Source: Phylloscopus collybita
Taxonomy: Eukaryota; Chordata; Aves; Passeriformes; Phylloscopidae
Length of the DNA stretch: 64,000 nt
Reading direction: 5' to 3'
Assembly (NCBI GenBank): GCA_027886175.1
Contig: JAJNNQ010000075.1
Location: forward strand, 34,936,501 to 35,000,500
Under the pieces are notes generated by a model. That model was not told where the DNA came from. It made no database searches and saw only the letters and a program-made list of their open reading frames with translations. The position numbers and the translations under genes were made by a program. Shown one piece after another: positions 48,561 through 63,104 of this stretch. Position 1 is the stretch's first letter, and every line of letters starts with the position of its first letter.

Positions 48561-50753
48561 ATCGGGTTTCTTGATACTTCTTTCTACAATTTGTTCCTTG
48601 TACAGAAAAGTTCCTGTACAAGATCCTGTGTATCCTCTTCTAGAGCAGCCATCAACACAGAGAATTCACTCAGGTTTTTTTTCCTATAGCATTTTGATTC
48701 TTGACAGCTCTATTCATATTTAAGTAATTTCTCAGCCCTGAAAAGTTGTTTCACACAATTTCTTCTCCGTGATGACAAACATTCTTGTTACTGCTTTTAT
48801 ACTTTTATCAAACAGTTTTCAATATTTTCTTTTGCTATCTTTATTAGTGTTTACATTCATAGTGCTAGAATTTATACTTTAATTTTTTTCCCTTTTCTGG
48901 ACCCTTGGACCGAAGAATTATTCTTGCAAATTGAAAAAGGCCTTCTATTCCTAACTGCCTTTCCTATTGTGCTCTTCTTCCCTGATTCTTTTCCCAACAT
49001 TCAGGACAATTTATGTCTTGGTGCACATAAGTTTGTTTCTAAGTTAAATATTACAATTATGTAAAGACTAATTGAGAAAGGCAGGGAATCTGTAGAGTAA
49101 TTGACTTATAAAATTACAACATTCATGCAGCTGTAAGTAATGCAAGAAAGAATGTAGATGGTACTGTAATATACATGTTCCTTTTAGAGGCTACTAACCT
49201 CTGGATGAATGGAAAAGAGCAAACGAAAATATGAAAATGCCTTATAACAACACAGGCAGTTCACATCTGCCAAATTAGGATTGGTAATAAGGTCATGTAC
49301 CCTTGGATTTCTGTAGGAAAATTTCTGTTTGATTTTTCCCAAATATTTACTATACTTAAATATTATCAAGGCTAGAAAGAATGAAATCCTGTGCTTAACT
49401 TAAAATCCTAGATTCATTATTTTCTTTATTTATAGTAATTGGAAAAATTGGACACAACGGGTGTTTAGATTTCAAGTATAAGACTTTGTTTCTGTTACAT
49501 TACTTTATTAAAGGAGGTATTTATCAAGTGGTAATGTAGGTTTCAATCATCTCTGTCAGTGGAGGATAGTGGAAATTGAGGAAATATGAACAGAAAATGT
49601 GTAGGAAAAATATAGCAAATACCTTCACATAGACCCTGATGTGTCAGAGTTACATTACACTTCAGTTTGCCCCAACAGCTGACTTACTGTAATGTTTTTT
49701 CTGTGTTTGTTCCTAATCACATTGGTGAACCTTTTGTCCTTTTCATGCGACTAAAGTTTCATATATGATAGAATAGCGCTGTAATTTATCAGCAAGAGAT
49801 TAATATTCACATAGGACCATATTCCACAAATAAGCTGATACAAGAAAGGCTATTTAATAGTGTACCATTAAATGTGCATTAAAATATGGCCTTATGTTAG
49901 TGGGTACTGTGGAACCTTGCAAGTGTTCTCCATTTGTATTTAGCTCAGAAGTTACTCATCTTTGTTTGAAAAAGCAGAATGCTTTAGAGAAAAGAACTGT
50001 GTACCTAAAATCTTGTAATTTTCTCCATGACTTTCCTCAATGGCAAATTTCTCAGCTGCTCTGATGGGAGATATTACTAATGCCTTCAACCCTGACCTGT
50101 GAAAGTCTTTAAATCTCTGTAGGTAGCGATCAGCAATAATTCTGCCACTTGTTTCCTTGGCAATTTAGGAGGATGTTGGCCCTCCCACTGCCAAAAGTCT
50201 CAAGACTAATGATATTGTATTTGCCTTCACTTTCTCTTGAAAGTTTGAGACTAAGTTTTCCTTTCAGTCCTCATATTGCTGTTGTCATTTAAATGAACCT
50301 CTAAAGACCCTATTTAGTTGGTGAAAACTTTCTGTTTGGGTTTTATTGCTTAATGTTCTCCTGAATCTAGTTTCCCTGAACATTAATGCAATAAAAATGT
50401 GGTCCTTGTTCTGACTTTCTTAGCTTAAGTGTAAGGACTGTATAATCTCAAAAAAAATTGGACATCTGCAGTAACTCATGGCTATATCTGGGACTGTTTT
50501 TCTTGGCTTCTTCAATGGTCAAGAGAAAAGGAGAACATATTTGACCAGTCTTTAACATCTGCTTTATGATGGGATGGATCACAACTTGAAAGAGGATGTC
50601 TCTCTGTTGCTAACAAAGGAGTCAAGGCAAGTTTCCTCCGCAGATATCTGTATGGTCGAATGAATCCCACACAGTGTGCGTGCCACTTTTTCAGAGTTGA
50701 AAATTTCAATTATTGTAAAATTTCAGAGTTCTAATACTTCAAGCCAACTGAAT
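48561..50753. other. Non-coding, mostly unique AT-rich DNA
   Basis: No exon or RNA gene supported. More of the old LINE may continue to the right of 48560 but no motif is readable. The segment at about 49700-49900 is repeat-free with TAAT-type words. Confidence 0.45.
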
Positions 50754-51345
50754 CCTGGGCAGCATCAACAGCAGTGTGGCCAGCAGGACAAAGGAGGTGA
50801 TTCTCCCCCTCAGCTCTTGTGAGACCCCACCTGAAGTGCTGAGCACAGCTCCAGAGCAGCCAGCACAAGGACATGGAACTGCTGGTGCAAGTCCAGAGGA
50901 GGGACACAAAGTGGATCAGAGGACTGGAGCACCCCCCTTACAAAGCCAGGCTGAGGAAGTTGGGGCTGTTCAGCTTGGAGAAGAGAAGGTTAGGTGGAAA
51001 CCTCATTGTAACCTTTTGGTTTTTGAAGGGGCCTACTGGGAGGCCAGAGAGGGACCCTTCACCAGGAACTGGAGTGAAAGGACAAGGAGCAATGGGTACA
51101 AACTGAAAAAGGGCAAATTTAGGTTCGATATTAGGAAGAAATTTCTCACCATGAGGGTGATAAGGCAATGGAACAGGTTGCCCTGGGAGGTTGTGGGTGC
51201 TCCAACCCTGGCAGTGTTCAAATCCAGGTTGGATAAGGCCTTGAGCAACCTGATCTAGTGTGAGGTGTCCATACACATGGAAGTGGGGGGACTAGATGAT
51301 CCTTAAAGTTCATTCCAATCCTTATGTTCATATGATTCCATGATT
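50754..51345 (+). mobile_element. CR1 LINE, 5'-truncated copy, forward strand
   Basis: The copy starts within ORF2 and runs to the 3' end. Readable coding landmarks are [16 protein letters not shown] (frame 50873-51106), then [37 protein letters not shown] and FKSRLDKALSNLI (frame 50776-51258). The change of frame between them shows at least one indel, with a deletion around the usual acidic linker. The tail holds GACTAGATGATCCTTAAAG and ends with an imperfect ATGATTCCATGATT octamer-type repeat at 51345, as in CR1. It lacks endonuclease and most of the reverse transcriptase, so it cannot move. Confidence 0.95.
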
Positions 51346-54300
51346 AACCAAAGCAATTGAAGGAAAATATACAGTATTTGAAAATCTGTTCTCTTACCTC
51401 CAGCTCACTGATTTGAATGCAGACTGAGAGTGCTCATAGTCTAACAGCTGTTCAGTGACCTATGTGACATGCTTTGAGTCTTCAGATTTAGGTTTTGCAA
51501 AGTCCTAAAAATAACCTTCCCTTTGCCATCCACTTGCTACATTGCCACTGCCTGCATGCTTGGGGTGTTTGCTCAGGCATGTTAAACATGTTTTTTTGTA
51601 CCTCCTTGAAAACAAGTTCTTTAGGTAATTATTATGTCAAATGCAAGAATAAGGGGAAGAATACAGATTTATCTGGTCATGACAGCAAACTCTATTGTCT
51701 AGAGCTATTACCAAACAGTGAAGTACCAGCCAGGATAGTGGGAGACAGGAACTTCCTAAATACGGAATTGCACTTCAGCTTTCCACTCTCCTGATAGCAT
51801 TTTTCAATGCCAACTAAGACCTTTGTCCTAATTTTGAAAATTATTCATGGTTTAACCCCAAGTTGCATCAAATTTGTATCTATGAATCCTGCTGACAGCT
51901 AAGCTCTTTGGAGACTACACTGACCAGAAAGCTAAGAGTGAAGCTGGGGACACAGTGTTCTCTGTTCAGGGCGTCTGGCTAAAGAACAACAAGTCAGAGG
52001 AAAACAGAATTAGGAAATGTTTCAAAAAGCCATGGGAAAGCCCTTCAGCCTCAGAAACTAAAATATACAATTGATCTTTGTTATAATTTTATTACACAAG
52101 AACACCTTCACTTTCTGTATGTTGAATTCTGATTTGAGAAAGCCATACCCCAACAGAGTTTTGGCCTGAGATGCTTGGGAGATTGCCTGAATACCTCTTT
52201 GCACTTTGCTACTGCAAATGCCTTCATATAATGCCAGGACTTCTGTGAGTGGTATAAAACTCTGAAACATACAGAAGAGAGAGTGTTTTCTTTCTCAGGA
52301 CTACAACCATTGAGAGGTCAGGTGGTACAATTGTACCAGGACCTGTAGGTTGAAGCAGACAGGAGCGAAAGTGAAGGCAAGTGCCAGAGAAGTTAGATAT
52401 TTTTTTCTTCATGGCAAGGCACATGCCAGCCCCTTGTGCTTCAGGTTATTTGGGGAAGATAGTTGTCTTGTTCCCTCTTGAAGAGGTTTACATTATCCTC
52501 TGTTCAATTTCCAGGGGATGTTACTATGTGCCTGGCAGGACTAGAAGGCAGTAAAAGGATTAAAAATGCAGCCTTCGTTGAAACATTCATGCAAAATCTG
52601 TATCTGCCTAGATGAATGCCTAAATTACTTAGACTTTCTGAGGATTATATAACATACATTTTACATATACAACACTGTTTCAAGATTTCCTGAAAAGGCT
52701 GGTTATCGGAGCCCACCACACAGAAACATTAATATATTAATAGTATCTCTTTGTGTAAGTGAGAAACAAAGCTGCGGAGTGTTATTCAATCAAGTGATAT
52801 TAGACAAGCCAGAAAACACTTGCAGTATCATTTTAAAATGCTTTGATTGTAAGTGTTTGTAATGCAGTGGCATTGCCACTAATTCCCTGGTACATATTTA
52901 TACCATTCTCATACAGACAATCTGGGGACCTCATGGGGGTTCAAGGACTGTTTTCTGTAGGCAGTGAGATTTCATGGGTACTCACATTGGCTTTGAGTCT
53001 GCAACTGATTATTAAAGGAAAGAAAAAGGTCTCTGAAACCCCCCATTACTGGTGTTCTGCCATTCACCACATGTTCCCAGCCCTTTCATTAGTGCAGAGA
53101 CACACAAGCAGTGAACGTGAAGTTTCTAACAGCTGCCGGCATAGATTTCACAGAGCAAAAGTAGGAAGGAGGACTCCAGAAATCTATGTAATAAAAATGT
53201 TTCCAACCATAACCTTAAAATAATAACTATGCTGTTCATCAGGCATTACAGCCAATAGCTCATGCTCTGTCCCATTGCATCATACACTTGCATCCCACTG
53301 GTAATGACTTGTTCTTTGAATTGCAATTAACCTATTTAAGACCAATTAAGAAACAGATCTTGAATAGGCCTGCAGTATTACAGCTCAGTACTCACAGAAG
53401 ATGACAATGATGTTTTAATTAAATATGGGAGCAAAAGGTCTCAAACTGAAGCTTACAGCTAACTAAGCAGCAGTCATTTGGTTACTGAACAGGCAAGGAG
53501 CTTTATGGTCTCCTTCCACATGGTTCAGCCTCCATAGCTCTCAAGTTTGCTTAAGGCTAAATAGCTTTCCTAATCTATTATTGCACAGAAGAAGTCCCTG
53601 CCGCCCCCATTTTCCAGATCACAGTTTGGTATGTTTTAAAAGACTATGATAATCCCTTGGTTTTTGCAGGGCAAGAGTATTGCTGATAAAGTGATTTCAT
53701 TTAGGCAAATTAACTCTGTTAGTTACATGAAAGATTGAACACTGTTATCTTATGCTGGTATATACAAAGTCTCATAAGTGCAAAATACACATTAAGGGAC
53801 AATTTTGCATGAAAAACTCCTGATAGTATAAGAGCTGGTTAATATTTCTGAATTATTAAGTCTGACAGCATAATCATGCTTTTTTGTTGTTTAGGCTGTT
53901 GATACCAGATGTTTAATGCACAATAAAATGTAAAAGTGTAATAGGAGGCATTTTAAGGAAGTGCAATTTTGGAAAACGAAGAAACTACTTGGGGTAATTT
54001 AAAGCATAAAAACAGATGTCGGAATTTGGAGCTGTTTTAGTTTTACATAAAGTGGAAGTCTTCCTTTAGAAACCTGTAGGTATTCCCAACCATTTGCTTT
54101 TCTCTCCTGGCATTGCTGTGTCCAGCTTAGGTGGGGCAGTCAGGTCCAAGTGTTGAGGTGTTGGTTCTCACTCTCACACAGCGTTCAACACCGTGCCCTG
54201 GCTGTGGTCACCGGGAACGTGGTGGAGGGATTGCTCCCGCTGTGACAGGGCTGATTGTGCTGCACCTGCTGCTTGGTTAGCACATGGAGACCACAGGACT

Positions 54301-57300
54301 GAATTAAAAGCTTGACTTCAATGTTCTTCCTGGTGTAGCATTGGATTCTAAGAAAGTCTTGCAGGTGTTTTCAGGGACACCAAATCAAAATTTGGATGTG
54401 CTACCAAGCTGGTTATAAAAGCTGGCTGAATTTAGACCTCGTGATGCTTTTGTTTACTATTATAAAATGAGTTTATTAAAAGTACTGTACAATAGGATAG
54501 AACACTTATATAATTTAAAATATATACCTCATTATATATTTTTTTCAATGAGTTGCTCATTAAGTACTAACTTAATATGGAAACAACAGACAGTAATGAG
54601 TGCTGATGAGTATTTTGGGATTGTTGGGTCTAATAACATAACTGTGCTTCCCTTCTCCTTGCTGCTACTCTTGGCACCAGATGTTTTAAGCACAGTAAAA
54701 AAGAACCTTAATATTCTCTGTAATTAATGGGTGAAAGCACAGAAATACATACTGGCACGTTGTGTTTCTATTGAGATGTCACATAATTTATGAGACAAAA
54801 CAGATGTTCCTTTAAACAATTTTCACTTGGTGCGCCTGGAATTCCCCTTCAGAAATGAGGAGTTGTGGGAATTTTCCATTACATAAAGGAGTGAGTTTCA
54901 TACTTAAAAAGTAATTGTTTTCATACACAGCCAGAAACCTTGGCCCAGTAAGAGCCATTCCAGTTTGATTATATATCGCCTTGCACATTTCAAGATGTCC
55001 AGAGTTTACTTACACGAGATTAGGTCTGTTCTTATCTCTTACTATTTAACATCTTGTTTTGTTTTCTTTTCTCCTTTATATTTTTTGTTTGTTTTGTTTT
55101 TGAAAGTCACTGCTTCTTTTTGCCTCCAGTAAGCTCTGTCAGATCCACTTTGACAACCATCTGAACACAACTGGTACTGTAACTGTCTTCAGTAGCTCTG
55201 ATTTCGGAGAACAGCTGCTGAGAGATTTCTAATGACTGGGTTTTTTGGGGCTTCACCACACAACCACCCAAAAAGAGGCAACCAGATAGGCCTTTGTTCA
55301 AATAGGGTTTGGGTCATTCACATAACGGAACAGTGCATTACATCTTGAAAGACCTTGCAGGTGTTTTTTAGCAGAACATCCTTCCCAAATGAAGAAATTA
55401 TTTTCAACCCATGCATAAGTATGGAGAAAATGAAAGAAGGCAGTGAGAAGCTACACGAATAGAAGATAGGCTAAAATCAGAACTCAAGGCTCAAACATTC
55501 CATGAGATTCTTGCAGCTTTTTTATTTATCTCATATGAGCTGAAGGCCAAGATTCGTCTGTGAATACATGCTTGGTCCATGACAAAGGAAAGGCTTATTA
55601 CCCCACCTCAGTCCATGGTGAAAGAAGAGGCTTAGACTGTGCACACCAATTTTCCTCTTGTCAATGGTCTTCAAATCCCATGTTCAGGCCTCTCAATCAT
55701 GATTTATAAAATACATAAGTAGCTAATCAATGAATTTGCTATAATTTGCTAATATAGGATAAACCTTCCATTGACCTGTCTTTTCATCACTGGTCTCCCC
55801 AAGCTTCAAATGACGTGACCAAAGGCTGCTGCCATGTGGTCTAGATCACAGTAGGAAGATACCAGGTGTTACTTGGTCAGCGCTGTTCCACAGCAAAGCA
55901 AAGATTCAGGGACAGATACTGGATCTAAGATTGCTGCACCATCTCATTTTGAATTAAAACAAGGTTCTCTAATCTTTCATTGCACAATCTGGTAATATGT
56001 TTTGTAAACAGATGTGTAGTAGACAGCTGTTTCGTTTAACAACCAACTGAGAAAACCAGACACTGGCATGTAGTAAATAAACAGATGAAATGTCAGCTTT
56101 TGAATTGTTTCTTTCAGGAATACCAGCCTGAAAATATTGGTGGAGCCATGTGTCTTCTCCTTTCTCTTTTGGAAAACAGGTGAACTTCTCTGTTGCCAGC
56201 ACATGTAAATTAAAAGCAGAGGCCATCCACTCTCTAGTCTGTACACCACTAGTTTAGCTTATACAAATATGATTTTAAAAAGAAAAAATCAAAACAGTGG
56301 TGTTTTAGTGAAAAACTGCACTAATTTGTAAACCTGAACTTGTAAACATTAATTGCAGGGGGAAGTATAAAGAATAGTATCCTCATCTGAACAAATAACA
56401 CCCACCTCTCCAGACCTACTGACTCACCACAGGATTGCAACAGTTTTTCCTGCTTCCAGTAATTTAGTAGAGTCTGGTCAAGTTTTATGAGAATTTCAGT
56501 TCATACATTTGGGAAATTTTCTTTTTGACTTTCTCTAGGGAGAAAAAAATTAATGAAAAATTCATTTCTGTATGGTTTTGTGGATTTAACATTTGCTTCC
56601 CTCATTTTTAGTAATCCTGGATAGGTAGAATGTCGGAAACATCTTTCCACTCTGCCTCCATATGGCCAAAATTAAAAATGAACAGCTGTCAAAAGTAACT
56701 TACTATTTAATGAGGAATCAGAAAACCAGGACAAAAAAAAAAAAAATACAGTCTTTGTTCTTTTTTTTTACAATAGAGACTTATTTCTCCTGGCAGACTG
56801 GTCAACTGAGTATTGTTTGCATTAAATTGCATGACTAGCAAAGTGTCAATGAATTACATGAGATTACTAAAACAGTGGAAAGAATTCTTTGAAATTTGTA
56901 CACATTCATATGTATATATTTATTTGCACAACATAGTAACTGTCTAGTATGATAAAGATTCCCAGTTCAAAGTTCAGGATTGCTGGAAATAACTCACAAA
57001 GGGTTACTGTAATAAGGAAAATTCTTGAAAAGCACGAATTTTTTCAAGTATTTTTCTCTCTTTTTAAAAGAAAAAAATAATAAAAATAATTTAAAAAACC
57101 CCATGTCAACAATCTTGCATCTAACAATAAGCTCCATGCAAATCGATGGGTTATGATAGAAACTCCCCTCAGGAGAAAAGAACACTAAAAATACTTAGCC
57201 TGAAACTGAAGCCATGATGATTCCTTTGCTTGGAGAAGCATGTCAGTCTAACGTAAGCGTTCTCTGCAGCCTCCCTAACCCCAGCTGTACTTTTCAAGGA

Positions 57301-59326
57301 TACAGATGACTCTGATGATAAGCCAGGCTGGCTCTACAGAGCACTTTGTTCATTCCCCAAAAGACCTGCTGCTCGAGGACTTGGTGTCAAGATAAGTTAC
57401 CTTGCTTTGCTTGCTATGCCCTGGGAGACTGAAAGAACTCCTGCTCCCAAGAGCTTTCATAAGAGATGTGTTTTTTAAAAGTCTGTTTAAAGTCAGGTGG
57501 TTTTGTCTGTTTCCCTGCGAGAGGACTGTTCCTGACAGTATTTATTTATTTCCAGAAGGTTTAGGTCAACATGCCTACTGTATTGATCACACAGGCATAT
57601 CCTGATCTCAGTTAGGTTGTAGTAAAGCAGATGAAATCATTCCAGATTTAAACTAGCACAATGATGCTTAGAATACAGCATATAGTTTTGTTCTTTGTGA
57701 GCTAGCCTTCTGATATTTGCTTGGAGAGCTACATCTGGAGGAATGTGAAGATTCTTCAGTGTTATCGTTATAATTTGTGCATTGCTCGTGGGTTCTGCTT
57801 CACTGTTGTTGTGTTGTTCATATAGACACAGTCACAAACCACTGTGGAGAAAACCCTTCACAAAAATCAGAAGACACATTAAACTTCCACAGCTCTCTTT
57901 GATTGTAAAGGCTTTAAAAATTAGCATGCCTGAAGATCAAGCATGTTAACAAGACTGTAGGCAGTGTTGGTTAAGAAACTGATAGCTAAAACACTAATCA
58001 GTTCTTAAAAATTCACTGCTCTTTAACAGAACTAAAATTTAATGACAAATCTCTCTCCCTTGGAAAACAAGCAAACAAACAAACAAGCATATTTGTACAT
58101 TAAATATGAAGCTGAGGTGAGAGGATAAACGATTTGTGTCAAACTTACTGTCAGGAGGAGAAAGGCACTTCATCAGAGTGACAGTTCAACCAGGTACAAA
58201 CAAAGGTTGTCTTGTTCAAGAGCAGACTTTGAACACATTGTTCCAGAACAAATGATGATATGAGACAACAAAATAAGGAATTAAATAAGACATGTAGGAG
58301 CAAAGGGAGCAAGTAAACAAGTGAAATGGAAATACAAACAGACTGAGTGACAATTTTGGGGAGAAAGGAAAAGTACTGCTGGCAATCAACGAGTTCCATA
58401 CTTAAACACCCTAAACTTAAACTTCTTTTGCAGGCATTTACATCTGCTTTTGGGTGTCCACTTGGTTCTTACTGAAGAGGTACACTGAGTGGAGCCCAGA
58501 ACTAATGATGCTAATGCCTGTCCATTCAAGGATCATTGTCACCATTTAGCACAGGGAGTTTAACTATCCACCTTATCAGAAAACACCTACTTTGTCCATT
58601 AAAACACATTTATTTAAGTGTCCTGATCTTGAACATAATAGGCTGTGTTGAGATGGCAGGTGATGGCAGTAGCCACACTGAGATCTGACACTGGAAGCCT
58701 GGCAAACATTACGTTAACCAGAGGAAAGGAGTGGATGGAGAAGGAAGGTTTAACCTTGCAAATGGCTGAAAGCATGCAGGAATTGTGTCTCCTTCTCTTC
58801 CTCCCAACCCTGCATTGAATAAATTGGGAGAAAAATCAGATGAGGTAGCCTATGCTAAAGACACTGAAAGGGATATCATAATGCCCATTTAGTGTGGTTT
58901 CAATTTACATATGCAGATATATTCCAGTTCATATATATAGACAAACCAGCCCTTAGAAATATTTGTGCTGCTAGGTATTACGAAAACAAACAAAACACCC
59001 AAATCTAATATAACTAATACAGAACAAATAAAAATAATGTGACTTTTAAATTTTAGTGATATGACTGCTTCTTATATCTCATCTGCAGCAGTGCCTGTGA
59101 GGGAATGCCATAAGGGCATGATAGGGAATGATACACATTCAGAGGCTGATGGTAAACAGAGAGGATAGTCCTCAAGGTTCTTCATTAGTGAAGAATACAT
59201 CACATTTCCAGATAGCACTTTTGCTGAACATGCTAGGCCATCTGCTCATGAGGCTTTTGGTTTCATTTCAGGCACAACTGGCTTCAGCCCATCTCTAGCA
59301 GTGAATAAAAAGAAAGTTTCTAAAAA
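51346..59326. other. Non-coding, mostly unique AT-rich DNA
   Basis: No gene supported in 8 kb. A few A/T-rich low-complexity runs occur (about 55066-55100, 56732-56772, 57057-57100). A GC-richer patch with CpGs lies at about 54180-54290. The segment 53240-53460 is a possible conserved non-coding element (TAATT/ATTAA words, no repeats). Confidence 0.5.
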
Positions 59327-59770
59327 ATGAATTACTGTCCCAAAACACAAATCACTTTTTGCAAACGTTGTGATAAAGTTTCCAAGCAATGCGAAGCGGG
59401 CTACCATATGTGCAAACCTCTGTGGGCTGGTGAGGAGGGAGACATTCCCACTGTAGCTCTCTGTGGCCAAGTAAATTTTCATTTTAATATACCACTATTA
59501 AAATATATATTTGTTCTTCCTTTTTTGTTAGTCACTACTGGAAAAATTGTTCAGTTTAAATATCCAGGCTTAGCAATTGCTTTTCTTTTTCAAATCAGAA
59601 TGGTAATTTCAGTAATCCTAAGAATGCAGCAAAAAGGACACACATTACATTATTTATTCAGCTATTTATTGACATTTTTTTATTGTGGCTTCTCACTTGA
59701 AACAGGACCATCACCAACTCAGGATCAGCTCAGAGAGCTGCTCAAAATTTCTGTGGGTGGGATGGACTGA
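59327..59770 (+). pseudogene. Open frame with weak resemblance to ribosomal protein eL42 (RPL36A)
   Basis: The 147-codon frame begins with a Met. At residues 5-17 it reads PKTQITFCKRCDK, matching the PKTxxTFCKxCxK start of eL42 at the same positions. Further on, LWAG (about 32-35), GQ (47-48) and TTGKIV (70-75) fall roughly where eL42 has LYAQG, GGQ and TTKKIV. The rest does not align, there is a surplus of hydrophobic sequence at 55-70, and the C-terminal half is unrecognisable. No poly(A) tail or target duplication was seen. It is either a very old processed copy or chance; not an expressed ribosomal protein gene on this evidence. Confidence 0.18.
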
Positions 59771-62024
59771 TTTCTCTCTATAACCTTTACCACTGCTGGT
59801 TCTCTACCACTCTCCTGTTTCCTGAAAACCAACCTAAGCACCCCAAGTCACAGACTGAGTTTACTATTTACTTTCAATAAAACAATAATTTTGGTTTGTT
59901 TTGCTTTGTATTATTAAAAGCAAAGCCTGTAAGAACAATTCAAGCATCATATCACTTGATCAACAAAAAAGTAAGGTAGAACCTAAGGGACACAGACAGG
60001 TTGTGTCTGCTCATTGGAACTAAAGATTTCTTCTGTATGCAGCACTTATCGATAATCCTGCACCACAAAACATTTCCATCCTGTGAAGGGTACCAGAAGG
60101 GATTGTCAGAGAAAATAAACTATCTGGTTTTGACCTAGTGTTAGTTACTGCTTTTCAAAATGCCATACATCTAAAAGAGAGACTGATTGAGGCAGTGGAG
60201 ATGTTGGGGATCAATACTCTGCTTGTCACAGGAAAGACAGCAGGGCACTGCTGGGTCTGTGCTGCTGAGTATTACCAGTAACCTGTCTTAAACAGCAGTG
60301 TTTTGGCAGACTAAGCACTCACTGCTTTATAAATTTACACCAAAACTTTGACATAAGTGATTTAAACTTCCCATACTGTAATCTGTACATAATTAAAAAC
60401 TGCATTTGTGGTTCATCAGTGGCCTCCTGATACTAGAAGAGCAGGTGTTTTGTTGACATTTTAAGATCAGGATGATCTTTGCATTTGAAATTCTCTCTCA
60501 GTGCTATAGCCTGCTGACTGCCAAATTGCAGCACTGAGGAGCCTTTTAGCAAAGGAGGACAGAGCAGGCTGGGCTTTAGTAAGATGCTTGACTTGTTTTG
60601 ACTGGTTTGAATAGTCTGGAATCTGGTTCCATGTTTTCCTGAACCTGTATTACTTCTTGGAGAAAACAAGCACTCTGTGCTAGGCAGCTGTTTATAGAGG
60701 TGTAGCATCAAATAAATTAGTGGACTTGGACTGCTCCGTCTAAGTTGAAGAACTGAGGCTCTTGACTCTTTGGATCAATCTGAATGGCCCAGTGGTTGAA
60801 GCACTTTGTCAGGGAGGACAGGGCTCCTTCTGTACAGCATTGTTTGCTGAGATGTGGGAAAAGTCTAGCATTGCTATGACCCATGGTACTGCCTTTTCAT
60901 GAGTGTGTGGAGGAACGTTGGCCTTGGGTGACGCTGATCTGGCATCTTTCCCATGCATAATGCTGGACCAGATCGAAATATTTAAGGTGGAGCTGAGGCA
61001 CCCAGCCCTCAGGCTGGAGCAGCTCTTTCCCAGGATGTTGGAGCCATAATACAGGTACACTTTGGACTCACATGCTGTGTGATGACAAAACCTTTCAAGA
61101 TGAAGGCTAAGGGTCATGTGTTTAGCTTTAGTAGCTTACACTGCCACTTTTGATAGAAGTTGGTTCCTAAAAAAGGAGTGGGCCACTTGTGATAGCCAGT
61201 ATGATGCTCTCTACTTTTCAGAGCTCTGGGTCATAGTTGCATCCTGGCAGGGATGTACTGGAGACAAGAGAGAGAGATGCTCCCATGCATACCAGAGGAT
61301 GAATGAAGTGATTGTTGCCTCACTCCATTTGCTGTCATCTAGAGATGATACATTAGCTGGAAAATGGGAAAGTTGTTTGCCAACACTTTCAACACAAGTC
61401 CTTATCTTCACGTCTACAATAACTAACACTAGTTGTTAAGCAATGAATAAAAAGTACCAGAGTTATTCACATCATCTACGTGTCATTTCAGTGTGTCTTT
61501 TCTCCTGTTCACTTCAGGAGACAAACAGCTCACTTGAAACTCAACATGTTGCACTGCCAATAAATCACAACATAAAATGCTTTGATTTATTGTCAGTTAA
61601 ATACCTTTTAAAAATAAAAGTGAATTGACACACTGAATTTTATTTAGTAGGTTTTTTTTCTATAATTTCCTATGATTTTGCTTACAAAAACAGTGTAGCA
61701 AGATGGATACCATAGTATGGAGAAAATATTTGACTAGTATTTGACTTTCTGTAAACTTTTAAGGGCAAAATTTTATGATTCAGAAAAGAAAAAAATACTT
61801 AACAATTTCTGCACATATTTTACTGCTTTCAAAATTGTTGAGATAGAAACTTACAAAGGTATCAATTTTAATAGGTGTTAGAATAATATGCCATTTTCCT
61901 GCAGATGAATAATTATACTATTACACTTTTCTGCTTCATGAAGATTTCCCCTGACTTTGGTGGGAATTCTAAATGTGAAAGACACACCGGTTCAAATCCT
62001 TGGTGTTGTTCTCAAAACAATAGT
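59771..62024. other. Non-coding, mostly unique DNA
   Basis: No exon or RNA gene supported. Frames up to 107 codons (61116-61439) have no domain. Confidence 0.5.
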
Positions 62025-62080
62025 ATGAAATAGTATCTGTTACAAGAACAAAATGAAATAGTATCTGTTACAAGAACGAA
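62025..62080 (+). repeat. 28-bp tandem duplication (two copies)
   Basis: ATGAAATAGTATCTGTTACA plus AGAAC(A/G)AA is repeated back to back at 62025-62052 and 62053-62080 with one mismatch near the end. The near-identity suggests a recent duplication. Confidence 0.92.
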
Positions 62081-63104
62081 ATTTCCAGCAGATGCCTTTC
62101 ACTATGTCATTGAACTTCAGCAGTCTCTCAATTTGAGTTCAATGAGACCATTCAGGCTTTTAAAGATAATGATAATGATATATGGAATGAAGAACACCTT
62201 TTTTCTAAAAAATACATATAACGAAAAATGCAACATAATGATTTACACAGAACTGAATTTTTATTGGGATATTTAAGCAAGTGACCTGATATAAACAGAT
62301 CCTTTAAGCAAACATTTTGGTCTCCTCCAAAGGCCCAGTACTGGGTTAGAAATCTAAATGCAAATAGAAGTAAACTCTAATTTTGAGAGAAGCTCAAGAA
62401 GCACAAAATTTATCTGTTATTCAGTACCACTAATGAGGTATTTCCTTTACTTTTTAAAAGTAAATTGTAATTTACTTAGGAAAAAAATGCATGGAATTCT
62501 AAGGATAATTCCAATATAATACCACAGAAATGTAAATAGGTGTCAGCTAAATTTCAGAACAGAAGTGAACAATGAATTCAACAGAAAATGATCAAGGTAT
62601 CATTATATTTTCAACCAGCCTCTGTCATACAATATAAAATTGATGATAGAAAAGAAAAAGTGACAGAAAAGTCTGTAAATGGTTTTCCCATTGGTTTTTC
62701 TGATAACCAGTGGGAAAGACTTGTTTTTCAATTAAATGGGACTTTTTCCAAAATAAGGAAAGATATATGATAATTTGTATTCTGAACATAGATAAGTTTG
62801 AAATTTATAAGGGCCTATTAAATATATATATCCATTTAGCACTTGTGAGTATAATACAAGGGCATAATGGATGTTGAGATGGCACATCTTTTAAGCTGAT
62901 GGAACTGATTACTGACCTTCACAGGTTCTTCTACAAATGCTGGAGCAGTGATCCTTTTATCTGGACTAATGGGAGAGAAAGGAAGTCACAGCCCAAAACA
63001 CAGCTCACCCAGAAATTAAAACTGGTCAAAGAGGGCAGGAAGATACCATTGGGTTCTGGGTGTTCCTGGAAGCAGAGGCCAGCTGTGATCCCTCTAAGTG
63101 TTAC
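62081..63104. other. Non-coding, mostly unique AT-rich DNA
   Basis: No gene supported. The last 150 bases are GC-richer and may be a diverged part of the CR1 copy that follows, but no coding motif is readable. Confidence 0.45.

Noticed and set aside
61988..62004. tRNA B-box-like GGTTCAAATCC
   Set aside because: The T-stem does not pair beyond two base pairs and no acceptor stem or A-box fits upstream.
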